A stretch of 64,000 nucleotides of DNA, taken from Reticulitermes speratus. Lineage: Eukaryota; Arthropoda; Insecta; Blattodea; Rhinotermitidae. Shown in pieces: positions 1 through 10,107 of the stretch; the stretch's first letter is position 1; each line of letters starts with the position of its first letter. The translations under genes were made by a program, and so were the position numbers. The stretch is taken from assembly GCA_021186555.1 (NCBI GenBank), contig JAJKFL010000237.1, positions 248,001 to 312,000 of the forward strand. Direction: 5' to 3'. The notes under the pieces were generated by a model that had not been told where the DNA came from, searched no databases, and saw only the letters and a program-made list of their open reading frames with translations.

Positions 1-257
1 TTTCAAGAGCAAATTGAACATTACGTAAATTTATTTTAGTGTATTTATGTTGCTGTGTGTCAAAAGAACGCTTTTAATGTATTTATATATTGGAGAAGAC
101 TTGATGGAAATTGTCTGAATAATGTGTGTGACACATTAGTGCTGAAAGTGTATTATAATTTGCAACGTAAGGCACTTTGTTCAGCAGACAATTCTGATGC
201 TTCTGCTTGCACGAGAGAGCCAAACGGCCTGACACGTCACAGCAGTGAGACCTGCTG
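1..257. other. unique flank, no gene seen
   Basis: AT-rich sequence with no recognisable coding or repeat signal. It leads into the first tandem array. A 67-codon open frame here is not supported by any motif. Confidence 0.5.
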
Positions 258-1687
258 ACTGCGTAATGCAGCAGCGTGACACTGGGTAATGCAGCAACGT
301 GACACTGCGTAATGCAGTAGCGTGACACTGTGTAATGCAGTAGCGTGACACTACGTAATGCTGTAGCGTGACACTGTGTAATGCAGCAACGTGACAATGT
401 GTAATGCAGCAACGTGACACTGTGTAATGCAGTAGCGTGACACTGTGTAATGCAGTAGCGTGACACTACGTAATGCTGTAGCGTGACACTGTGTAAAGCA
501 GCAACGTGACACTGTGTAATGCAGCAACGTGACACTGTGTAATGCAGCAACGTGACACTGTGTAATGCAGCAACGTGACACTGTGTAATGCAGTAGCGTG
601 ACACTGTGTAATGCAGTAACGTGACACTGTGTAATGCAGTAACGTGACACTGTGTAATGCAGCAACGTGACACTGTGTAATGCAGCAACGTGACACTGTG
701 TAATGCAGCAACGTGACACTGTGTAATGCAGCAACGTGACACTGTGTAATGCAGCAACGTGACACTGTGTAATGCAGCAACGTGACACTGTGTAATGCAG
801 TAGCGTGACACTGGGTAATGCAGCAACGTGACACTGTGTAATGCAGCAACGTGACACTGTGTAATGCAGCAACGTGACACTGTGTAATGCAGCAACGTGA
901 CACTGTGTAATGCAGCAACGTGACACTGTGTAATGCAGCAACGTGACACTGCGTAATGCAGCAACGTGACACTGCGTAATGCAGCAACGTGACACTGTGT
1001 AATGCAGCAACGTGACACTGTGTAATGCAGCAACGTGACACTGTGTAATGCAGTAGCGTGACACTGTGTAATGTAGCAACGTGACACTGTGTAATGCAGC
1101 AACGTGACACTGTGTAATGCAGCAACGTGACACTGTGTAATGCAGCAACGTGACACTGTGTAATGCAGCAACGTGACACTGTGTAATGCAGCAACGTGAC
1201 ACTGTGTAATGCAGCAACTTGACACTGTGTAATGTAGCAACGTGACACTGTGTAATGCAGCAACGTGACACTGTGTAATGCAGCAACGTGACACTGTGTA
1301 ATGCAGCAACGTGACACTGTGTAATGCCGTAGCGTGACACTGTGTAATGCAGCAACGTGACACTGTGTAATGCAGCAACGTGACACTGTGTAATGCAGCA
1401 ACGTGACACTGTGTAATGCAGCAACGTGACACTGTGTAATGCCGTAGCGTGACACTGTGTAATGCAGCAACGTGACACTGTGTAATGTAGCAACGTGACA
1501 CTGTGTAATGCAGCAACGTGACACTGTGTAATGCAGCAACGTGACACTGTGTAATGCCGTAGCGTGACACTGTGTAATGCAGCAACGTGACACTGTGTAA
1601 TGCAGCAACGTGACACTGTGTAATGCAGCAACGTGACACTGTGTAATGCAGCAACGTGACACTGTGTAATGCAGCAACGTGACACTC
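258..1687. repeat. 23-bp minisatellite, about 62 copies
   Basis: The unit is 23 bp and contains CAGCAACGTGACACTGTG followed by TAATG. Variants alternate CAGCAACG, CAGTAGCG and CCGTAGCG at one position. Because 23 is not a multiple of 3, each minus-strand frame cycles through all phases, and the unit contains no minus-strand stop. This gives three overlapping minus-strand open frames of 400-520 codons with a 23-residue period. They are repeat by-products and not genes. The last unit ends in GACACTCTGC at the border with unique DNA. Confidence 0.95.
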
Positions 1688-1819
1688 TGCTAGACGTTAA
1701 AAGCTTCCCTTCGAATTTTAATGCCTTCACTGAAAGAAAACCTTTAAGAGAATTTTTGTTTTATGCGCAATTCGTTAAACTGTTTAAATGTTTATTGATT
1801 ATGGCGACATTCAGTGCAG

Positions 1820-1935
1820 TGTACTGGTTATGGACGGGGCAGTCCGGGGTTCGGTTCACGGCAGGAGCGAAAGATTCTCTTCTCCAAAACGGTTCTAAAG
1901 CTCACCCAAATTCCTATGTCCCTACTCTGTAGAAA
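1820..1935 (+). mobile_element. degenerate tRNA-related SINE fragment
   Basis: The segment has a B-box-like GGTTCGGTTC at about 1,848-1,857. Its conceptual translation contains WTGQSGVRFTAGAKDSLL, which resembles the RSGVRFPAGARD-type string I remember from a common termite/cockroach SINE. No convincing A box remains. The assignment rests on remembered similarity and on the B-box-like sequence. Confidence 0.45.
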
Positions 1936-2017
1936 GGATCAGCCCTATACCGAGGTCTTACGAAATGGTTCGTAATGATGTTAGTTTTTATAGTGGGGAG
2001 ATGTTAGCACCTCGCCC

Positions 2018-2120
2018 ATCACCAACCTGGAGGACTACACCTTGTCGGCTGTCCGTGACTGATTATTCAATATATTGACAGCTACCCTCCACACTGCAAA
2101 TGCCAACCTATCTTGCTTTC
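2018..2120 (+). mobile_element. interspersed repeat fragment
   Basis: The conceptual translation includes TWRTTPCRLSVTDYSIY, which resembles a dispersed repeat I associate with termite genomes. The copy has no intact ends. Family name unknown to me. Confidence 0.4.
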
Positions 2121-2307
2121 AAAAAAGTACAGTCTATGCCGCTATCACAATTTTCAACAGACTCCCTCTCAGTCTCATAAGTCTTAACAATGAAAAGACA
2201 CAATTTACAGTAGCATTAACAAAATACTTAAATACACACAGCTTTTAGTGAGTAGATGAATTTGTTTTGTATAAAGACGGTTCATAGTGACGTATGTAAC
2301 ATGTTTA

Positions 2308-2362
2308 TAGTGTTCTAGTGTATAGTGTTTTAGTGTATAGTGTTTTAGTGTATAGTGTTCAG
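2308..2362. repeat. 15-bp tandem repeat, about 3.5 copies
   Basis: GTATAGTGTTTTAGT repeats about three and a half times with one variant. The rest of 1,936-2,441 shows no gene. Confidence 0.8.
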
Positions 2363-2441
2363 ATGTAAAATTGTGTAGTGTGTAGAGCTGTATATTTGTG
2401 TATTGTGACTTATTGCACATCGAGTTGTGACTTGGACAGAC

Positions 2442-2512
2442 TTATGTATGTATGTATGTATGTATGTATGTATGTATGTATGTATGTATGTATGCATGTA
2501 TGTATGTATGTA
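2442..2512. repeat. (ATGT)n microsatellite
   Basis: About 17 copies of a tetranucleotide with one interruption (ATGCATGT). Confidence 0.97.
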
Positions 2513-2674
2513 TCCGCAACCTCACGATCAATACCAACATCAGTACCAAAATTCATCCAAGTCCATCAGGCAGACACGACCTCTGGACACATTTATGCAC
2601 TTTGTGCGAGTAAGTCATACAGAAGGTCAGGACTGAGTTTGTACTGTGATGACTGTCATAGTAGTAATGTCATC

Positions 2675-2805
2675 GTATGTATGTATGTATGTATGCATGT
2701 ATGTATGTATGTATGTATGTATGCATGTATGTATGTATGTATGTATATGTATATATGTATGTATGTATATGTATATATGTACATATTTATATATGTGTAT
2801 CTGTA
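2675..2805. repeat. (ATGT)n / (ATGTAT)n microsatellite
   Basis: A second block of the same tetranucleotide grades into ATGTATATGT-type repeats. It is separated from the first block by 160 bp of unique DNA. The short open frames of Met-Tyr-Val-Cys character here are artefacts. Confidence 0.95.
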
Positions 2806-2815
2806 TGTATTTTGT

Positions 2816-3140
2816 CCACGACGGGAAATTCGGCGTACGCGGTGGCGCAGTTGGTTGAGGCACTGCTCTACAAACCGGAAGGTCGCGGGTTCGATTCCCG
2901 ATGGTGTCGCTGGAATTTTTCATTGACATAATCCTTTCGGTCGCACTATGGCCCTGGGGTCGACTCAGCCTCTAACAGAAATGAGTACCAGGAATATTTC
3001 CTGGGGGGTAAAGGCGGCCGGTGCGTAGGTGTGACAACCTTACCACCTTCATGTGCCGATTATCTGGAAATCTAGGAGCCTCAACCTCCTGGAACCATAG
3101 AAGCCTGTCCAGGACTGTATAGGGATGGCTTTAGCTAGCT
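2816..3140 (+). mobile_element. tRNA-derived SINE
   Basis: A tRNA-like head carries an A box TGGCGCAGTTGG at 2,843-2,854 and a B box GGTTCGATTCCC at 2,888-2,899, with spacing normal for an internal pol III promoter. The head is followed by a roughly 230-bp non-tRNA body (GGCCCTGGGGTCGACTCAG, then TTCCTGGGGGGTAAAGGC) that I recall as typical of arthropod SINEs. There is no cloverleaf-complete tRNA, so this is not a tRNA gene. It starts immediately after the ATGT microsatellite. The 3' end is uncertain. Confidence 0.8.
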
Positions 3141-3817
3141 TACGAATTCAAGCCCATATGCGTGTCACGTTGTCATATATCCATCTTCCAGAACCACATG
3201 TACAGTAATTCTTACGGGCCGCCAGTATAATCATAGGGCACTATCGATAAGAATGACAACTTTAGGGTGAATTGAAATTAACCCTCAAGGTACGTGGTTG
3301 CTGATCGAGTGACATCAGAGAGTCGCTGGAAGCCGTCGGGAGCGGAAATGCACCTGCTTGCCTGCCTTCATTTTGCACGACTAGAAGTATATACAGGGCG
3401 TTTGACAAATTTGTTACAGTAAGTTGTGTTGAACATGCGATTTGCAAGTATGTATGATTTGATTTTAATTAATTTGTGTTTCTATTTAAAATAACCGTTA
3501 ATTAGCACGAAGAACGATTTGCAAAGTTCGTAGTCATTTTGACGCCGTATATATTTAGAAAATACAGCTGCATATTTGGGGTATTCTAAACAAAATTATT
3601 ATTCAGAAGTTAATAAATATTTATTCGTGAAATATAACAATCACATCGAATCTGTGACAGCCTGGAAATATATTTTTATAAAACTAAAAACTTATAAATT
3701 AATATGCAAATATTTGTAGCAATCTTTGATTTACCGTTTCTTGGCGCCCGTGTAAATATTAAATTTACTTGGATTATAATATTACGAATTCATGGTTACA
3801 ATATTTTATTAACATCA
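3141..3817. other. unique AT-rich stretch, nothing recognised
   Basis: No coding, RNA or repeat signal I can support. Confidence 0.5.
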
Positions 3818-4050
3818 TAATAATTTCTATCCCACTCCCCACATTTATTCTCCGATTTGTCTCACTTCCGGTACAAGACATCACAAAATAACGCTGTTAG
3901 GCTGTTGTGAGTTTCACGAAAATCGTCGCAGGCAAGAACACACTTTTGTTAGCGGTGTGAATGTGATTACATTTACGTGTGCACAGTGAAGCCTTGTGAT
4001 ATTCAGAGCACAAACAGCGCCTTAATGAAACCTGTGTACTTGTGCACAGA
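3818..4050 (+). repeat. arm 1 of a 230-bp inverted repeat pair
   Basis: This segment matches the reverse complement of 9,005-9,236 almost throughout. Shared strings include ATAATTTCTATCCC, CACGAAAATCGTCGCAGG and GCACAAACAGCGCCTTAATG. The two arms lie 5 kb apart in opposite orientation. They could be terminal repeats of a transposon or two inverted copies of one dispersed repeat. Confidence 0.85.
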
Positions 4051-4107
4051 ACACACTTTTGTTAGCGGTGTGAATGAGATTACATTTACGTGTGCACAGT
4101 GAAGCCT
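3937..4107. repeat. local duplication of a 55-bp segment
   Basis: ACACACTTTTGTTAGCGGTG and the following 35 bases occur twice with a 110-bp period (about 3,938 and 4,048). The second copy joins directly to the next repeat fragment. Arm 2 near 9.1 kb has the segment only once, so the duplication is specific to this arm. Confidence 0.85.
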
Positions 4108-4260
4108 GTCAGAAGCCAATGCACCTTCAGTTATTCAAGAAATTCCCAGCATTTTATAGAAACCGAAGATTCGTTTCTGTGTTTACAAGATCCTACACAT
4201 TGCGTTGCTCTGTCATATACTCTGCGTGCCTTTCCAGTTTCTCCTGCAGTGCTGTTTTAA
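4108..4260 (+). mobile_element. dispersed repeat fragment, 5' part
   Basis: The conceptual translation includes QLFKKFPAFYRNRRFVSVFT, close to a KKFPAFYGTRRF string I remember from many termite/cockroach repeat copies. The later part of the same repeat appears at 5,549-5,950, so the element seems to have been split by the 28-bp array and the hairpin between them. Confidence 0.5.
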
Positions 4261-4358
4261 CAGTATTATCACTGATGCTAACAAATGTGTCACATCTTCA
4301 ACTTGAAGTCCGTATGACTAGCTGCGGTCTTACAATCCACGTTCAATCTGACACTTCT

Positions 4359-4407
4359 CTTCACCACTTGTCTTCACCACTTGTCTTCACCACTTGTCTT
4401 CACCACT
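4359..4407. repeat. 13-bp tandem repeat, about 4 copies
   Basis: TTCACCACTTGTC is repeated in tandem. The flanking 4,261-4,875 shows no gene. Confidence 0.85.
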
Positions 4408-4875
4408 GTCGTATTTACGACCCATAATTCAATTCTGTATTATGCTGGTAACGCAGTGTAGTTGGCGACATATTTTTATTAAATATTCTATTCTTCATTA
4501 ACCTAATTCGATGAGGCAGAGTGCTTCCTCAGCAGCTAATAGTGTCTCAGCTCGTCGAATTGTTATTTTATTGATCACAAATTCCATTCCTGCGTCAGAA
4601 GAGCCAGCTTTTGGTCCTGATGAATCCAATACATATCCAAGCAGTCTAGTTTAAAATTAATTTTAATATTATCCTCTCAACTACTTCTAGGTATTCTAAG
4701 CAGCTCATCTTCTCGCTTCTGTTACCTTGAATCGGCCACAAAGCTGTCATTCACCTGCCATTTGTCCTGTACACGTAATTCTCCATTCCACAATATGTTA
4801 CTGGGACTCCAAAACAAACACGCCATTATGGTGGAAGTCTGTGTAAGCATATTCTTTCTTGCTGCTCACGCTTAA

Positions 4876-5244
4876 GTGTTTTGTCTGCGCCTGCTATCAA
4901 CACACTGTTTGTCTGCTCCTGCTATCAACACACTGTTTGTCTGCTCCTGCTATCAACATACTGTTTGTCTGATCCTGCTATCAACACACTGTTTGTCTGC
5001 TCCTGCTATCAACACAATTTTTGTCTGCGTCTGCTATCAACACACTGTTTGTCTGCTCCTGCTATCAACACACTGTTTGTCTGCGCCTGCTATCAACACA
5101 CTGTTTGTCTGCTCCTGATATCAACACACGGTTTGTCTGCTCCTGCTATCAACACACTTTGTCTGCTCCTGCTATCATCACAATGTTTGTCTGCTCCTGC
5201 TATCAACACACTGTTTGTCTGCTCCTGCTATCAACACACTGTTT
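4876..5244. repeat. 28-bp minisatellite, about 13 copies
   Basis: The unit is CTGTTTGTCTGCTCCTGC followed by TATCAACACA. Variants include GCGCCTGC and GCGTCTGC. The overlapping plus-strand open frames (80-123 codons) are by-products. Confidence 0.95.
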
Positions 5245-5246
5245 CC

Positions 5247-5369
5247 ATATAATTGCACAATTCACCAACACATGCACTTCACTATTAAAATTAATAGTTG
5301 TTTGGGCTTTTTAACAAACTATTGATTTTAATAGTGAAGTTCGTGTGTTGGTGAATTGTGCAATTATAT
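5247..5369. repeat. near-perfect hairpin with 55-bp arms
   Basis: ATATAATTGCACAATTCACC at the left is matched by its inverse GGTGAATTGTGCAATTATAT at the right. The arms stay complementary for about 55 bp with a handful of mismatches, around a roughly 10-base loop near 5,304-5,313. It directly abuts the end of the 28-bp array. It could be a small foldback element or a replication-derived inverted duplication. Confidence 0.9.
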
Positions 5370-5548
5370 TGATAAACATGCACGGTGTAAACAATATAAA
5401 GTACACTGTTTCCAGTTTCTCCTGCAGTGTCAATATGTGTTATTGATAATATTTATAATTTATCATTATTCACTCAACTCGATAATTGTTTTACTTGCTA
5501 TGTTTTACGAAATGATCTAATTTTTTTCACCCCCAGTTCTGTCTGCCT

Positions 5549-5950
5549 ATGATAATTCTTTTCAGGTCTACTGTAGTATTCTCTCGTCTGTGTCTAATTC
5601 TACCACATGGCCTGTTTCAAATTTCTGTACAAAGAACATCTGTGCATCTCTCTCCCTTCCAATGCTTGCCACTTGCTCCGCCCCTCTCAACCACCTGCAG
5701 GCAACTCGCCTACCGATATTTAGCCGAGCACCATAAATCATGCAACTCCTCGTCCAGTCGTCTTATCACTCCCTCCATGTACTGTCCACACGTTTTATTG
5801 AGCACCCTGTTCTCATGCAACCTCAGTCTGTCCGTCTCTCCGTCACATTACCCCCCCACAACCCGCACAACACACAACTCACAGTACGTTCATTCACATA
5901 CTTCTCCCTTCGTAACACAGCTACAGTCAGGATAACCGCAATCTTTCGTC
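5549..5950 (+). mobile_element. dispersed repeat fragment, 3' part
   Basis: Conceptual translation in shifting frames gives LPHGLFQ and PHVLLSTLFSCNLSL. These resemble the LPSGLF and PNILLNTLFSNTLSL portions I remember of the same repeat family as 4,108-4,260. Frameshifted and clearly not an active gene. Confidence 0.5.
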
Positions 5951-8900
5951 ATTCCAATTTATTGTTCCTCTTTTAATTTTTTGCTTCTGTTTGGTTTCTT
6001 CCGGTAAACAGAACGGAAATGATCGTGGCCTGACATTAAATAACACGTGCTTCGTTTAGCTTCCTTAAATAAATTAAGCCAGTACCTCAAGGAATGTGGT
6101 TCTTTTTAAAGTCTGAAGTCTTCACTGCCCAAAACTTTTCAAAGCAACTCGCTAGATAAGAGCAGTCGATGCAAGTTTAACAGCAGTATCGCCTCCCATG
6201 TGACGCAAACACTCGATGCAGTACAGTAAAGAGGGCCAGCGCTCTTTGCTTCCAAACATTTTATGTCGTGTTAAGTTTTATCACCCGTATACGTTAATGC
6301 CAGTACGTTAAATATATGTTAGGAATTTAACGTTATGCGAACACAAATGGTCGTGGGTCAAACATTTTGCACGAAAGTATCCCAGGAATATTTAAAATGA
6401 TGAATCTATCCACACTGTTATTTGTACCCAAGCAGTGTCAATATGGAATCATTTTGATGAGTTCAAAACACATTTAGCCCGTTTTAATAGCGTGAAAAGT
6501 CACTTTGTTTTTTCGGTCTACTGCCACGTTGTATCCTCATTTTCACAAAGCAAAATGACTTCAAATTCATCGTGACGTCATAGTTTTTTATAGAATTATT
6601 TAATGGCAAATACCACATATGATCGTACGAATTTCTAGTATTTCTACACGACTAACGTACTGTAACGCTAACAGAACTAACTGTTCTTTAGTATTCTGCT
6701 TGTAGGTTCATGTCTGTCCTTGTGCATGGCCGGCAAACACTAACTAACACAGTTTGTACGTTCATATGTGCCCATTGGCATTAAGTTTAGGACAAATAAG
6801 TTATTTGAATTCCCTTTCTCAAAAACTTTCACGTACAGGAATTATGTGAATACGAGTTTATTTTGATTTTTCTTACCAATACGTAATAATTTATGGAAAG
6901 TGGCTTTCAGTTACACCATTTTGGCGCAGACTGTAGTAGGCCGGTATCAAAACAAATTATTTTTAACTGGACTGTACATTTCAGATATGGTGATTTTAAA
7001 TTCCGAGGAAAGAAACGTTTCAAAATATTTGGTAAAGACAGTATTTTGTGCGTGACACACTTTGACCTGTATTGTTTACTGTAACAGCGAACTGCCAAAT
7101 GTAATATATATATATATATATATGTACATTCCAATGTGCTTTAACCTTTAACATTATAAACTCTGGTTTTTACATGACGCCGTGTAACGATCTCCGAACC
7201 CGAAAATATTTATGGCAATAAACGTTAATCTCAATTTAACATTTCAAGCGGTGGCCACAAATGACCAACAGGTCGGTTCATACTAATTTTAAACATGAAT
7301 TGTAACACAAATTTTCGTTAATAACATAAGCAATGTGACAATTTGTAAAATGTGAATGAATAAACTTCCTCACAACGGCTTCTTTGTTGGTTTTATTCCG
7401 TAGAAATTAACAAGAAATTATATGAAATATTGTTGAACAGAACCTCACTATACCGAGTGTTCAGTTGTCCTCCTGTCTGACCTCATCTCATTCAGTAAGA
7501 ACCACGCATTACAATATTATCACAATATCCCTCCTATAAGGTCCTTGCCGTTGTCCTGACTTTAGTTACGATCGCCTTCTGTAAGAATTCCCGCAATACG
7601 TTGCAACAAATGATAATTGACACACTGGCTACGAATCGCCTTCTATTATCGACACTAACAATTAGCAATACAATACTTCATCACAGTTAATAATCACAGC
7701 CTTCTAACGTGGCTGTTCTGCTGTTTCACGATCTTCAGCATCAACTAAGCACTAAACTGAGCACCTGCTCTCACGCTCCGTCTCTCTTGTACTGATTTAC
7801 TCCCGTTTTCCTCCAGTGTCAGTTAATAGTATTAACTTTATTTAAACTTCAATAAATGTACCGCTTAGTGTGTCGTTTTTTGTTGCGAAGAATGTTGTCG
7901 TGGCCTGTCTCAGCAACAGTAGCCGTTCGAATGTTTCATAGAGTATACACAAACAAACACACCCCCTGTAGGGCCCTGTCATTCGTTGTTTTGACGTTAC
8001 CTTCTTCAGTAACATTTACGAACATTTAATGGTAAAGACAACAGGCACTCTACAGGGTGTTTGGCTTTCCTTTGAGGTTCTTGACAGTTAGCAACATGAC
8101 CTCCCCTATAATCTTATTAAACTTTTTATTATATTGGTGTTCTTTGTGAAATTCACACACAATTACCGATACAAAATTATATTAAAATAATGACCACAGT
8201 CTTTCTGTATGGCGTCCTTTGTTACCCTGTTGTTTGAAGTGTTGTCTAACAGCTACCAATGTAATATGTCGTCACCCTGTATATATACTATCACAACGGT
8301 TGATGTGAACTTCAGCAGCAAGTCGATGAACAACATTTCATCTAATTTTCCTTGATCATCACCAGTACCAATTTCGAGTGTCATATTCCAGCATGTGTTA
8401 ATGACCACAGGCTGCACACAAGAAGCCCCTTTCTGTAATCGATATCTGCCTCTAGAGGTTTGTCATCTTCAGCGACAGATACAAAGTCATCAAAATTACG
8501 TGAACACAGTTTGCCTATAAGAGGCCTTCCGTTATTTCGAGGTTCCTCGTGCTGGAACTGTGTGTAACGGATACATCCTGAAGTGGAAGAGGCGTGGGGT
8601 CTTGTAGACTCAAAAATTAACATGTGTGAATTCCATAAAATGCAGGGAATTTCTCGGCTAATTGAAGGTACATTAGCTTCTGAAAAAGAACTCTGCTGCA
8701 TCACGTTACGTGATGAATGTAATGTCTGAAACATAATATGGTTCAATCAGATCTACAAAAGCAGCAACATGCAGTACTGAAACTTGTATCACAGGCAGCG
8801 AAAACTGTAGGCGGCTGTCGATATATCGAATGTGTTCGATAAGACACACAGAAAGTCACACAGTTTTGCCATTGACAGAATAATGACATGAAAATTAGAA

Positions 8901-9004
8901 TTAAAATTAACGCCTGAATTAGAGCACAGAGTATGAAGTATAAACTGTGCATTGTGCTGTGTGTGTTCAGCACAGCACTGTGACATAGACAGACTGCACA
9001 CGGT
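5951..9004. other. unique AT-rich region, no gene recognised
   Basis: This is the longest array-free stretch on the left side. It contains a (TA)n run at about 7,102-7,123. Small open frames on both strands (60-121 codons) lack motifs and good start contexts. I see no exon that I could defend. Confidence 0.45.
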
Positions 9005-9236
9005 GTTTTCTGTGCACAAGCACACAGGTTTCATTAAGGCGCTGTTTGTGCTCTGAATATCACAAGGCTTCACTGTGCACACGTAAATGTAATCTCATTC
9101 ACACCGCTAACAAAAGTGTGTTCTTCCCTGCGACGATTTTCGTGAAACTCACAACAGCCTAACAGCGTTATTTTGTGATGTCTTGTACTGGAAGTGAGCC
9201 AAATCGGACAATAAATGTGGGGATAGAAATTATTTT
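9005..9236 (-). repeat. arm 2 of the 230-bp inverted repeat pair
   Basis: Reverse complement of 3,818-4,050. The similarity stops at about 9,005 inwards and just past ATAGAAATTATT outwards. Confidence 0.85.
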
Positions 9237-9850
9237 ACGCACTTAAGTACATTATGGCTTTTGTGCGTCGATTTGAATGAATCTCACAACAGTCGGTACA
9301 TTTTTGTGCACATATTGTTAACGAATTGTTAACCAAGTAGGACAGAACGTGTAGAAAATACTGGCAACATTTTATTTATGTTCTAGTGGAGCTTGGTTTT
9401 CACTGTATCGATTTTCACGTAACTTCAAAACTGCTGAATGCAATCACGTGGAAATCCTCTACACCGAATTCTATCCAAATTGTTAGAAGAATATGGAAAT
9501 CATTGTTAGAAGTCCATTTACGTCCGTAAGTAAACCGTAACTGTCACTAAGTCGATTTTCACGAATCTCACTCTTGCCCGATAAAGCTTTGTAAATAACC
9601 ACTGTACCAAATTTCGTAAAAATTATTTAAACAATATTTGTTGGAGGAACAGAGTGGGGAGCTGTGTTCTAGAGTGTGCGACATTACAGCTTATAAATAC
9701 TGAAGGTCATGGCTGCAGTACGGAAAGAATGACTACATTAGGAAGTTCTATTTGATTGACTGTTATCGTGATAATTTTAGCCTAATATCCTATGCAGATG
9801 TGATGTGATGTTTGTATAAACGTGCCGTATGTTGCAAGAAACGGGCACGT
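9237..9850. other. unique stretch, nothing recognised
   Basis: No coding or repeat signal. Confidence 0.45.
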
Positions 9851-9852
9851 AA

Positions 9853-9902
9853 CGACACGTAGCGACACGTAGCGACACGTAGCGACACGTAAAGACACGT
9901 GG
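9853..9902. repeat. 10-bp tandem repeat, 5 copies
   Basis: GACACGTAGC is repeated, with the last units diverging to GACACGTAAA and GACACGTGGT. Confidence 0.9.
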
Positions 9903-9965
9903 TGTGATTCAATAAAACGCAGTTAATTAACGTGCAGTCTTATCAGCACAGGTCAACTATAAGCC

Positions 9966-9966
<1 letters not shown>

Positions 9967-9996
<30 letters not shown>
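9967..9996. repeat. (TAA)n microsatellite
   Basis: About ten copies of a trinucleotide. Confidence 0.95.
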
Positions 9997-9999
<3 letters not shown>

Positions 10000-10107
10000 T
10001 GCACAACAGTGCACAATTCCAAACTAGCTCTATCCTTTATATATCCTGCAACTTATTGTCTTAATATTAACTTTAATATTATCATTACAAGTCTCGCTGT
10101 CTTTTTA

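Noticed and set aside
83..1730. Minus-strand frames of 403-523 codons in the 23-bp array as genes
   Set aside because: All three phases are open at once with the same 23-residue period, which follows from a stop-free unit. No unique coding sequence, motif or splice structure supports them.
2840..2905. A functional tRNA gene
   Set aside because: A and B boxes are present, but the acceptor and anticodon stems do not pair convincingly and a SINE body follows.
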